The position numbers were made by a program, and so were the translations under genes. From Solidesulfovibrio sp. (GTDB lineage: Bacteria; Desulfobacterota; Desulfovibrionia; Desulfovibrionales; Desulfovibrionaceae), in assembly GCF_038562415.1 (NCBI RefSeq), contig NZ_JBCFBA010000012.1, positions 62,001 through 126,000 of the forward strand: 64,000 bases of DNA. Reading direction: 5' to 3'. The notes beneath the pieces were generated by a model. It was not told the DNA's origin, searched no databases, and was given only the letters and a program-made list of their open reading frames with translations. Shown piece by piece: positions 56,712-64,000 of this stretch (its first letter is position 1; each line of letters starts with the position of its first letter).

Positions 56712-59200
56712 CCAGCGAAACGCATCTTTCCGGCACGGCCCGAGCCTGCGCCGCCCAGTTCGCCACGGCCCGGGCCGTCCGGTTCGACGGCTCGTCCGAG
56801 GACCTGCGCCTGGTCGCCGCCCTGAGCCGGGCCGTGCTGGGCGACGGGGGCGAGGTCGCCCTGTACGTCGGGGACGAAGCCCTGGCCGCTTATTGGCTGC
56901 GCCTGGACCCGGCCCTGGACGCGGCCGTGGAATATGTCCTCGGCGACGCCCCCGGGGAGACGTTCGAGGGGCGGGTGGTCCTCGCGCCCGAGGACCTGCC
57001 GGCGACGGTGGGCACGGTGCTGCTGGCCTCGGCCGGCTGGCGGCCAGTGGCGGCCATGCGGCGGCGGCTGCCGGCCGGGCTGCGCGCGGTCTGCCTGGCC
57101 GACCTGCCCAGCCTGGCCCCGGGGGCCATCCCCCCCTACGCCTGGGTTCCGCGCCCGCACAGCATCTATCCCTTCGCGGTCCCGGAAATCACCTTCAAGC
57201 CGGGCCAGGACCTCATTCTCCTCGACGTGCCGGCCCGCTCCCTGGCCCAGTTGCCCGTGGGCTTCGCCTACGTCCACGACGCCCTGGCCCGCGACGGCGG
57301 TGTCAAATTTCAGACGGTCGATGCCGACATCGTCATCTACCATCGCTACCATGCGGACCGCATCCTCGACGGCCTGCTCGAGGTCCACACGGCCACGGGC
57401 CGCCGCATGCCCGACGAGCCCTGGGACCCCAGCGGCTACCTGTTGTGGAAGGAACCGGACGTGCTGGATTTGTTCGAGGAGGACATCCGCGCCCTCGTCG
57501 ACGGGCTGGTGGTGGCGCGGCCGCGCATCCTGGGGTGTTCGCTCCAGGAAGTGAACATCGAATTCATGAAGCGGGTGGTCGGCCGGGTCAAGGCGGCCCT
57601 GCCGGAACTGATCGTGGTGGGCGGGGGCATGAGCTGCCTGCAGCCCGGGGCGGCCCGCATCGTCTTTCCCCTGGCCGACTACATCGTCGTGGGCGAGGCG
57701 GACCTGACCATGCCGCGCCTAATCCGGCGCCTCCTGGCCGGCGAGCGCGTCGTGGGCATGCCCGGGGTCTGGTCCAGGGACGACCCGGCCGATCGCCTGT
57801 TCGAGGACGGGGAACTCCCGGCCGACCTCGACGGCCTGGGCCATCCCCGCTACGAGTGGACCGACATCGGCCTGTACCGCTGCTTCAACGACTACCGGCT
57901 GGCGCCGGTGGTGGGCAGCCGGGGCTGCAGCTGGGCCCGCTGCCGGTTTTGCGCCGAGCGCTTCCACTGGCGGCCCCGCGACCCGGTCAAGGTGGCCGAT
58001 GACCTGGAATTTTTTTCCAAGGCCGGTTTCGGCGGCATGGTTTTCAACGAATCCGACTTCCACGGCGACGTGGGCATCATCGACACCTTGTGCGACGAGA
58101 TCCTGCGCCGGGGCATCAAGGCCCATTACACCGTGCAGCTGCGCTGCAACCGCCAGGCCGACGCCGCCTACTACCGCAAGCTGCGCCAGGCCGGCTTCGG
58201 CACCCTGCGCTTCGGCATCGACGCCTGCAGCGAACACACCCTGCGGCTGCAAAACAAGGGCTATACCGTCGCCACCCTGGAAAAAAGCCTGCGCCTGGCC
58301 ACCGAGGCCGGCCTTTTCACCGAGGTCAACATCGTCATCGGCGTGCCCGGGGAAACCGAGGAGGACATCGACGCCTCCATCGACCTGCTCGTGCGCTGCA
58401 AACCCTGCATCGGCCGCATCGCCTTCATCAACCCCCTGATGCTTTTTCGGGGCAGCGACTACTGGAACCGCCCCGAAAAGTACGGCATCGTCTTTCACGA
58501 GGACCGCGACAGCCTGTGCGGCCGGTATCCCGTGGCCCTGCCCAACGGGGCCTGGCACAGCGAAAACCCCTTCATCGACGAGGGCGTGCGCTACAAGCGT
58601 TTCCTGCGCATGGTCAAAAGCCTGCGCGAGGCCGGCTTCGACATGACGGCCTGGGTCGATTTCACCATCGACAAGGTCGAGGAAATGGCCCGCAGGATCG
58701 ATCGGACCCCGGAAGAGCAGGCCCTGGCCGCCGGGCGGATGCGTGCCGGGGAGGCCTACCGGGGCTTTCGGGTAAGCCCCGTGGACGGCGGCTTCGCGGC
58801 GGCCCGGCTGGGCAGCGGCGGCCTGCCCCTGCCCGCCGCCATCCAGGCCCGCACCGCCCAGGCCGTGCGCCGGGCCGTGGACCTGCAACACGCCATCGCC
58901 GCCGGTCAGACCCTGGCCGCCTTCCGCAGCAACGACACCCTGGTCGGCTTTTCCACCGACGGGCTGGAGTTGCGCGTGGACAGGGTCGCCATTCCCGGCG
59001 AAACCCCCAAGGGCTTTTTCGTCAAGCTGGTGGAAACCTACAAGGACTACAACATCTGCGGTTTCGACGGGCTTTATTATGCCGTGCCCCGCTCCCTGGG
59101 CCCGGTGAACCTGACCCAGGCCGCGCACCGGCGGCGGGAAGGCATCCTGGCCGCCCTGTCCCTGTCCCAGGCCAGGGAATTCGTGGACGCCGAGAATTGA
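56708..59200 (+). CDS. B12-binding radical SAM protein with CX4CX2C motif and extra C-terminal module
   Basis: 830 residues, ATGA-coupled to the glycosyltransferase. Residues 1-160 are unassigned. A cobalamin-binding-like domain follows (ILGCSLQEVNIEFM, LIVVGGGMSCLQPG, YIVVGEADLTMPRL), then a radical SAM domain with C407-x4-C412-x2-C415 (RGCSWARCRFC), one residue wider than the canonical CX3CX2C. VNIVIGVPGETEEDID is the usual barrel strand. The C-terminal 100 residues share the pattern YNICGFDGLYYAVP...LSLSQA with the middle of the 52210 giant. Function unknown; possibly modifies a carbohydrate or lipid carrier. Confidence 0.88.
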   Translation: MTSETHLSGTARACAAQFATARAVRFDGSSEDLRLVAALSRAVLGDGGEVALYVGDEALAAYWLRLDPALDAAVEYVLGDAPGETFEGRVVLAPEDLPATVGTVLLASAGWRPVAAMRRRLPAGLRAVCLADLPSLAPGAIPPYAWVPRPHSIYPFAVPEITFKPGQDLILLDVPARSLAQLPVGFAYVHDALARDGGVKFQTVDADIVIYHRYHADRILDGLLEVHTATGRRMPDEPWDPSGYLLWKEPDVLDLFEEDIRALVDGLVVARPRILGCSLQEVNIEFMKRVVGRVKAALPELIVVGGGMSCLQPGAARIVFPLADYIVVGEADLTMPRLIRRLLAGERVVGMPGVWSRDDPADRLFEDGELPADLDGLGHPRYEWTDIGLYRCFNDYRLAPVVGSRGCSWARCRFCAERFHWRPRDPVKVADDLEFFSKAGFGGMVFNESDFHGDVGIIDTLCDEILRRGIKAHYTVQLRCNRQADAAYYRKLRQAGFGTLRFGIDACSEHTLRLQNKGYTVATLEKSLRLATEAGLFTEVNIVIGVPGETEEDIDASIDLLVRCKPCIGRIAFINPLMLFRGSDYWNRPEKYGIVFHEDRDSLCGRYPVALPNGAWHSENPFIDEGVRYKRFLRMVKSLREAGFDMTAWVDFTIDKVEEMARRIDRTPEEQALAAGRMRAGEAYRGFRVSPVDGGFAAARLGSGGLPLPAAIQARTAQAVRRAVDLQHAIAAGQTLAAFRSNDTLVGFSTDGLELRVDRVAIPGETPKGFFVKLVETYKDYNICGFDGLYYAVPRSLGPVNLTQAAHRRREGILAALSLSQAREFVDAEN

Positions 59201-59321
59201 GGGCCTTGTGGATGGAACCGATTTTGCATAGTCTTTTGGCCAGGTTGCTTTTGCCCGATCCGGGCGGGGCGGCCGGCCCCGGGGCCATGTCCCGGGGCAG
59301 ACCACGCGGGAGCAGGTTTCG

Positions 59322-59990
59322 GTGAGCCACAAGCCCAGAAGCATCCTGGTCATTGCCGCCCGTGGGCGCGGATCGTCCCTGCGCGACAAGAACATCTATC
59401 CGCTCAACGGCAAGCCGCTGCTGGCCCATGTGATCGACGAGCTCGGCCGGGCCGGCTGCGTGGACGGCGTGGCCGTCTGGACGGACGCCGAGTCGGTCGC
59501 CGCCGTGGCCAGGGCCTGCGGGGCCATGGCCCTGCCCCGGCCCCGGGAGATGGTGCACTACCAGTCCGGCTTTTACCGCCTGGACGAGTGGCAAACCTTT
59601 CTCACCAATCAGGTGGACAGCCGGTTCGGCCAGGCGGACTATTGGATCAGCGTCAATTGCAATTATGCCCTGTTCCGGGCGGCGACGCTGGACGCCATGA
59701 TGGCGCGCATCGTCGCCACGCCGTCCCTGGGCATGATCTATGCGGTAAGCCCGGTGCGGCCCCCCATTTACCTCGAAAACCACATCTCCAGGACGATCAT
59801 GCCGCTGTTCCCAAGCCTTTGCGGCATGGTGCGTCGCATGGGCGTGTCCATCACGGAGATCCACACCGGCGCCACGGCCCGGGCGCATCACCGCGTCGAC
59901 TGGGAGGAAGGTCTGGATTTCCAGCACGAGGACGACATCCCCTTCGTTCAATACCTGCTGCGCAAGCGCGCCGGGACTGGCCCGGCTTGA
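59322..59990 (+). CDS. CMP-acylneuraminate synthetase-like cytidylyltransferase
   Basis: 222 residues, GTG 59322 with GGGAGCAGG upstream. The N-terminus IAARGRGSSLRDKNIYPLNG matches the CTP-binding signature of NeuA/PseF/KdsB relatives (ARGGSKRIPxKNI...NGKPL). The C-terminus ends DFQHEDDIPFVQYLL, in the usual position of the metal-binding Asp pair. In this cluster it would activate the nonulosonic-acid-like sugar made by NeuB as a CMP derivative. Overall divergence from sialic acid enzymes means the exact sugar is open. Confidence 0.8.
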   Translation: MSHKPRSILVIAARGRGSSLRDKNIYPLNGKPLLAHVIDELGRAGCVDGVAVWTDAESVAAVARACGAMALPRPREMVHYQSGFYRLDEWQTFLTNQVDSRFGQADYWISVNCNYALFRAATLDAMMARIVATPSLGMIYAVSPVRPPIYLENHISRTIMPLFPSLCGMVRRMGVSITEIHTGATARAHHRVDWEEGLDFQHEDDIPFVQYLLRKRAGTGPA

Positions 59991-60005
59991 GGCGGCGCGG
60001 CCGGG

Positions 60006-60032
60006 GCCGGCCCTTCTCGGCGGAGGGCCGGC
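60006..60032. other. Perfect 9-bp inverted repeat after the cytidylyltransferase gene
   Basis: GCCGGCCCT and AGGGCCGGC with a 9-nt loop, 16 bp past the stop at 59990. A strong hairpin is possible, but there is no T-run, so it may only stabilise or attenuate the transcript. Confidence 0.4.
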
Positions 60033-60095
60033 ATCGAGGCGCCACAACCGCCGCCGCCCGCCCGAGCGGACGGCGCCACGCAAAGGAAGAGCCCC

Positions 60096-60860
60096 TTGCC
60101 ACGGCCCGATTTTTCACTGCTTTTGCCCAGCCGGGCCAATACCGGCATGCTCCGGGACTTCCTGGACAGCCTGCGCCTGCGGGCCGACAGGCCCGACCGC
60201 CTGGAAGTGGTGCTGTGCCGGGATGCCGACGACGCCGAAACGGCCGCCTTCCGCTACGAGGGCCTGGCCCTGCGCCCCGTGGTCGCCCCGCCCGGCGCCA
60301 CCATGGGCCGCCTCAACAACCTCTGCCTGGAAGCGGCCACCGGCCGGTACGTCATGCTGGTCAACGACGACATCGTCGTGCGCACCCAGGGCTTTGACAG
60401 CCGCATCGCCGCCGTGCTGGAGCGGGAAGCCGACGGCCACGTGCTGGTGCACGTCAACGACGGCATTTTCGGCGCCTCGCTGTGCACCTTTCCCCTGCTG
60501 TCCCGCCGGACCGTGGAACGTATCGGCCTGTGCCCGGACGCCTACCGCCGCTATGCCATCGACGACCACATCATGCACGTGTTCCGCTTGCTGCGCGAAC
60601 TTGGCCATTCGCGCATCCGCTACCTGGAGGACGTGCTGTTCGAGCACCTCAATTACACGCTCAAGGAATGCGCCCAGGGCAAGCGGGCCTATGTGCCGCG
60701 CACGCCGCCCGAGGCGGACTGGGCGCTGTTTCACGCCCTGCGGCCCGAGCGCGAACAGGCCGCCTTGCGCCTGGCCCTGGAGATCGACGGCCACGACCGC
60801 CATTTGCCGCGCTATCGGGAGCGGCTGGCCCAGGACGGGGACGGCGGGGCGGCGTCCTGA
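60096..60860 (+). CDS. GT2-like protein, paralog of the N-terminus of the 52210 giant
   Basis: 254 residues, TTG start at 60096 supported by AAAGGAAGA 7 nt upstream. FSLLLPSRANTGMLRDFLDSL, PGATMGRLNNLCLEAATGRY and VMLVNDDIVVRTQGFDSR parallel the giant's first 190 residues, including the later AIDDHIMHVFRLL/RIDDHIYNIFNMI motif. The VNDD segment takes the DxD place. Probably a single-domain transferase derived from the same ancestor. Confidence 0.82.
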   Translation: MPRPDFSLLLPSRANTGMLRDFLDSLRLRADRPDRLEVVLCRDADDAETAAFRYEGLALRPVVAPPGATMGRLNNLCLEAATGRYVMLVNDDIVVRTQGFDSRIAAVLEREADGHVLVHVNDGIFGASLCTFPLLSRRTVERIGLCPDAYRRYAIDDHIMHVFRLLRELGHSRIRYLEDVLFEHLNYTLKECAQGKRAYVPRTPPEADWALFHALRPEREQAALRLALEIDGHDRHLPRYRERLAQDGDGGAAS

Positions 60861-60934
60861 CCGGCCCGGTTCCCCACGCGTTTTGCGACGGAAAGTCACG
60901 GCTTCGAAGTGCCATGGAAGGGGGCGGAAAGCGT

Positions 60935-61957
60935 ATGCGTGAAGCGAAATCGACGTACGTCATCGCCGAAGTCGGCGTGAATCACGACGGCGACCTGGGC
61001 AAGGCGGTCTATCTACTGGAACAGGCCGCCCAGGCCGGGGCCGATGCCGTGAAATTCCAGACCTTCAAGACGGAATTGCTGGTGCGGGCCCGCCAGGAGC
61101 GCATGCCCTACCAGGTGGCCAGCGACGGCGGCGACCGGACCCAGTTCGAGATGCTGCGCGCCCTGGAGCTCGGCCACCGGGAGCACGCCTTGCTGCGCGA
61201 CCGGGCCAAGGCCCTGGGCCTGGATTTCATTTCCACGCCCTACGACGCGCCAAGCGCCGCTTTTCTGGCCGCACTGCCGGTGGACGCCCTGAAAATCGCT
61301 TCCACCGACGCCGGCAACATCCCCTTGCTGCGCCAGGTGGCCGGTTACGGCCTGCCCGTGATCTATTCCACCGGCGTGTCCGCGCTGTGGGAGGTGGTCA
61401 AGGCCGTGGAAGAGGGGCTGGCCGGGCTCGATCGCCGCAAGCTCACGGTCCTGCACTGCGTTTCCAACTATCCCGCCCCGCAAGACGAGCTCAATTTGCG
61501 GGTCATGGCCCGATTCGCCGCGCTTTTCGATTGCCCGGTGGGCTTTTCCGACCACAGCGCCTCCCTGCTCATGGGGGCCTATGCCGTGTGCGCCGGGGCG
61601 AGCGTCCTGGAAAAGCATTTCACCCACGACAAGGCCGCCGCCGGCCCGGACCACCAGGCCTCCCTGGAGCCCGGCGAACTCCGGGAATATATCGCCCGGG
61701 TCCGGGAAGCCGAACGCGCCCTGGGCGATGGCGTCAAGCGCGTCCAGCCCTCGGAACGGGCCATCAAGCCGCACATGCAAAAAAGCCTGACCGCCGCTCG
61801 GCCTCTGCCCGCCGGGCGGCTGCTGGAGGCCGGGGACCTGTCCTCCATGCGCCCGGCCGACGGCATTTCCCCCCTGTTCGTGGACGAGGTCGTCGGGCGG
61901 CGGCTGGCCGTGGACAAGGCCCCGGGCGACCCCCTGTTCTGGAGGGACCTGGGATGA
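60935..61957 (+). CDS. neuB: N-acetylneuraminate synthase family (NeuB-like)
   Basis: 340 residues from ATG 60935 (GGAAAG upstream; ATG 60914 in the same frame is possible). Family motifs are all present: VIAEVGVNHDGDLGKA, DAVKFQTFKTE, STPYDAPSAAFL, HCVSNYPAP, GFSDHSAS and EKHFTHDK...GPDHQASLEP. The C-terminus has the SAF (antifreeze-like) domain (LLEAGDLSSMRP). It condenses phosphoenolpyruvate with an N-acylhexosamine to give a nonulosonic acid (sialic, legionaminic or pseudaminic type). No NeuC-like epimerase is in the window. ATGA overlap with the next gene. Confidence 0.94.
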   Translation: MREAKSTYVIAEVGVNHDGDLGKAVYLLEQAAQAGADAVKFQTFKTELLVRARQERMPYQVASDGGDRTQFEMLRALELGHREHALLRDRAKALGLDFISTPYDAPSAAFLAALPVDALKIASTDAGNIPLLRQVAGYGLPVIYSTGVSALWEVVKAVEEGLAGLDRRKLTVLHCVSNYPAPQDELNLRVMARFAALFDCPVGFSDHSASLLMGAYAVCAGASVLEKHFTHDKAAAGPDHQASLEPGELREYIARVREAERALGDGVKRVQPSERAIKPHMQKSLTAARPLPAGRLLEAGDLSSMRPADGISPLFVDEVVGRRLAVDKAPGDPLFWRDLG

Positions 61958-62619
61958 CCGGCACCCAGGTCATCCTGCTTGGCGGCGGCGGCCACGCCCA
62001 AAGCCTGCTGGCCGTCCTGCCCGAGGCCGGTGGCCGGGTCATCGGCTACGTCGACCAGGCGCCCACGGGCCTGGACGCGCCCTATCTGGGCACCGACGCC
62101 GCGGTGCTCGCCTCGGGGCTGGCCGCGACGGCCGGCTGCTGCGTCGCCGTGGGGCTCGACGTCCCCCTGCGCCGCACGCTCCACGAACGTTTCCGGGCCG
62201 CCGGGTTCTCCTTTCCGGCCTTCGCGCACCCCCGGGCCTTTGTCGCCGCCACGGCCCGCCTGGCCGCGGGCACGGTGCTCTATCCGGGCGTATTCCTGGG
62301 GACCGGCGTAGTGCTTGAGGAAAATGTCCATGTCTGCGCCGGAAGCGTCATCGAGCACGGCGCCCGCCTGGGGGCCCACACCTACGTCGCCCCCATGGCC
62401 GCCGTGGCGGGAAACGTCCGCCTCGGCCCGGCCTGCCTCGTCGGCATAAGCGCCACCATCCGCGACGGCCTGAGCGTGGCCGAGGCCACGACCGTGGGCG
62501 CGGCCGCCCTGCTCGCCCATTCCGTGTCCGAGCCCGGCGGCGTCTATGTGGGCGTGCCGGCCCGGCGCCGGGAAGCACAAGGCCGCCTCGGCGGGCCAGG
62601 AGAAACCCATGCCCGGTAA
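61954..62619 (+). CDS. NeuD/PglD-type sugar O/N-acyltransferase
   Basis: 221 residues. VILLGGGGHAQSLLAVL is the N-terminal nucleotide-sugar-binding motif of the PglD/NeuD family. A left-handed beta-helix of hexapeptide repeats follows (TVLYPGVFLGTGVVLEENVHV, HGARLGAHTYVAPMAAVAG, shown in parts), ending GVYVGVPARR. These enzymes acetylate aminosugars or sialic acids. Coupled to neuB by ATGA, and overlapping the next gene by 11 nt. Confidence 0.92.
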   Translation: MTGTQVILLGGGGHAQSLLAVLPEAGGRVIGYVDQAPTGLDAPYLGTDAAVLASGLAATAGCCVAVGLDVPLRRTLHERFRAAGFSFPAFAHPRAFVAATARLAAGTVLYPGVFLGTGVVLEENVHVCAGSVIEHGARLGAHTYVAPMAAVAGNVRLGPACLVGISATIRDGLSVAEATTVGAAALLAHSVSEPGGVYVGVPARRREAQGRLGGPGETHAR

Positions 62620-63577
62620 GTTTGCCGCCGGTTCGCCGGCGCGGCGGATTTTCGTCTCCTCCAACTGCCTGGCCGGGGGCCGGGACCTGTCCGTGGCCCT
62701 GGAGCGGCTGGCGGCCGCCGGCGTGTTCGAGGTGGAGCTTTCCGGCGGCCACGGCTTCGCCGACCCCGACGCCCTGCTGGCCCGGCTGCAGGCCTGGCGC
62801 GGGCGGGGCATGGCCTTTACGGTGCACAATTATTTTCCCCCGCCCCGCGAGGATTTCGTCCTCAACATCGCCAGCTTCGATCCGGCCGTGCGCGCCCAAA
62901 ACCTGCGGCTCATGAACCAGGCCCTGGATTTCGCCGGGCAATTGCAGGCCCCGTTCTACGGCGTCCATGCCGGCTACCTGGCCGACGCCACGGAGTCGCG
63001 GGGGCAATTCCATTTCCAGGCCGTCGGCCCCAACGGGGACGCGGCCTGTCAACGCCGGGCCGTGGACACGGTCCTGGAGGTGCTGCGGGAACGCGGCGAC
63101 CGGCTGCCCCCGGGGGGGCTGCTCGTGGAAAACCTTTTTCCGCCGTCCACGGGGCCCAATCACTCCTTGTGCACCACGCCGGGGGAGCTTATCAGTTTCT
63201 TCGAGGCCGTGGCCAAGGGGGGGGGAAGCCTGGGATTGCTCTTGGATCTGGCCCATTTGGATCTTGCCTGCCGCCGGTATGGCCGGGATTCGGACGCCGC
63301 CTTGGAGCAGCTTCTCGAGGTGTTCGGCGAGCGGCTGCGCGCGGTGCACCTTTCGGGGCACGACGGCCTGGAGGACGTGCATCGCCCGTTGCGGGCCGAT
63401 GACTGGCAGTTGCGGGCCGTCGGGCGCATCGCCCGCTCTCGCGGCGCGGCGCCGGGGCCCTGTTTCACCTTGGAATGCCGCTGGGTCGACGAGCCGACCG
63501 TGCTCGCCCAGCGCGAATTGCTTCGGCGGGCCTTGGATGAGGCCGAGGATGCCGGGGACGGGCACGCGGCGCGATGA
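62609..63577 (+). CDS. Sugar phosphate isomerase/epimerase-like TIM barrel
   Basis: 322 residues; CCAGGAG is about 6 nt upstream of ATG 62609. The AP-endonuclease-2/xylose-isomerase-like barrel is visible in FTVHNYFPPPREDFVLN (His ligand), YGVHAGYLADA, LLVENLFPP (Glu ligand), LLDLAHLDLACRRYG (Asp/His) and VHLSGHDG. A divalent metal isomerase or epimerase is expected. In nonulosonic-acid clusters such genes are often of unknown role; here it could supply the hexosamine epimerisation that NeuC would normally provide, but that is speculation. Confidence 0.85.
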   Translation: MPGKFAAGSPARRIFVSSNCLAGGRDLSVALERLAAAGVFEVELSGGHGFADPDALLARLQAWRGRGMAFTVHNYFPPPREDFVLNIASFDPAVRAQNLRLMNQALDFAGQLQAPFYGVHAGYLADATESRGQFHFQAVGPNGDAACQRRAVDTVLEVLRERGDRLPPGGLLVENLFPPSTGPNHSLCTTPGELISFFEAVAKGGGSLGLLLDLAHLDLACRRYGRDSDAALEQLLEVFGERLRAVHLSGHDGLEDVHRPLRADDWQLRAVGRIARSRGAAPGPCFTLECRWVDEPTVLAQRELLRRALDEAEDAGDGHAAR

Positions 63578-64000
63578 AAGACCCCACCAGCCTTCTGATC
63601 GGCGAGGATGCGACCATCCTTGAGGCCCTGGCCCAGCTCGACGCCTCCAAGCAGCGCCTGCTGCTGTGCGTGGACGCCAACCGAACCCTGCTCGGCGTCC
63701 TGGCCGACGGGGACATCCGGCGGGCGCTGATCGCCGGCCGCACCCTCGACGCGCCCATCGCCGGCTGCGTCAACCGCAACCCCATCTTCATCTCCAGCCG
63801 GGCGAAGCCGCGCGAAGTGGACCTGCTGCTCACCGACCGGGTGCAGATCCTGCCCGTGGTGGACGAGCGCCACCGCGTGGTCGGCTACCATTCCTACAAG
63901 CACCGCCTGGACAAGGGGCCGGACGGGCTGCAAAACGTGGCCATCTTCGGCCTGGGCTACGTGGGCCTGACTTTGGCCCTGCACCTGGCCAGCCGGGGGT
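63574..64000 (+). CDS. CBS-domain pair fused to nucleotide-sugar dehydrogenase (partial)
   Basis: 142 codons visible, ATGA-coupled to the barrel gene and cut by the window end. Residues 1-115 form a CBS domain pair (SLLIGEDATILEALAQLD, GVLADGDIRRALIAGRTLD, ILPVVDERHRVVGYHSY). From residue 122, NVAIFGLGYVGLTLALHLA is the start of a UDP-glucose/GDP-mannose dehydrogenase. In legionaminic-acid loci CBS pairs are usually attached to nucleotidyltransferases (PtmE type), so this partner is unusual. The CBS pair may sense adenosine nucleotides and control the dehydrogenase. Confidence 0.85.
   Translation, partial: MKDPTSLLIGEDATILEALAQLDASKQRLLLCVDANRTLLGVLADGDIRRALIAGRTLDAPIAGCVNRNPIFISSRAKPREVDLLLTDRVQILPVVDERHRVVGYHSYKHRLDKGPDGLQNVAIFGLGYVGLTLALHLASRG

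Noticed and set aside
59225-59250. Sigma-54-like promoter (TTGGCC...TTGCT) before the cytidylyltransferase gene
   Set aside because: The GG-to-GC spacing is 7 rather than 10 bases, so it cannot be a standard -24/-12 promoter.

Overview
The window is a high-GC bacterial chromosome segment that is almost entirely a surface-glycan biosynthesis locus (O-antigen, capsule or flagellin-glycan type), broken by AT-richer islands and mobile-element scars. Many B12-binding and SPASM radical SAM enzymes, FkbM methyltransferases, very large multi-domain glycosyltransferases and an orphan CheC-type phosphatase fit a Desulfovibrio/Solidesulfovibrio-like anaerobe. That assignment is inferred from gene content and style; no marker gene (rRNA, tRNA, ribosomal protein) is present.

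Layout. (1) 1-5869, minus strand: two cobalamin-type radical SAM proteins, a CheC-like protein, a SPASM radical SAM protein and a UDP-galactopyranose-mutase-like flavoprotein. (2) 5870-8768: a mobile island with a ParA ATPase, a helix-turn-helix protein full of Asp-Pro-Thr repeats encoded by a 12-bp DNA repeat, three further copies of that 12-bp unit upstream of parA, and a truncated IS3 OrfA. (3) 8794-14171, minus strand: FkbM methyltransferase, SDR, acetolactate-synthase-like ThDP enzyme and an RfbH/DdhC-type 3-dehydrase. This looks like a yersiniose-type branched 3,6-dideoxyhexose module. (4) 14733-37081, minus strand: methyltransferases, giant glycosyltransferases, HAD fusions, and the first two steps of the same pathway (CDP-glucose 4,6-dehydratase and glucose-1-phosphate cytidylyltransferase). 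(5) 37580-41480: a serine recombinase, an SGNH/citrate-lyase-ligase-like fusion broken by a frameshift in a run of eight A, a small orphan ORF and an IS5 transposase remnant. (6) 41551-51456, plus strand: heptose-phosphate nucleotidyltransferase fused to a degenerate HAD domain, two radical SAM proteins, GHMP sugar kinase, E1-alpha and E1-beta ThDP subunits, a second His-type DegT dehydrase and an SDR, in a tight operon. (7) 51469-55629, minus strand: a cytidylyltransferase-like protein and a GT/GT/methyltransferase giant. (8) 55881-64000, plus strand: glycosyltransferase, B12 radical SAM, CMP-sugar synthetase-like protein, GT2-like protein, NeuB, NeuD-like acyltransferase, TIM-barrel isomerase, and a CBS domain pair fused to a nucleotide-sugar dehydrogenase that runs off the end.

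How the genes work together (inference). Regions 3 and 6 have the same logic with unrelated ThDP enzymes. In each, a PMP-type dehydrase with His in place of the PLP lysine and a cysteine cluster would make a 3-deoxy-4-keto sugar nucleotide, a neighbouring ThDP enzyme could add a two-carbon branch, and a neighbouring SDR could reduce the product. Region 8 would add a nonulosonic-acid-like (sialic/legionaminic family) sugar. The large glycosyltransferases would assemble these unusual sugars, and the FkbM, radical SAM and sulfotransferase-like proteins would decorate them. The ParA/12-bp-repeat island is the clearest candidate for an undescribed non-glycan system.
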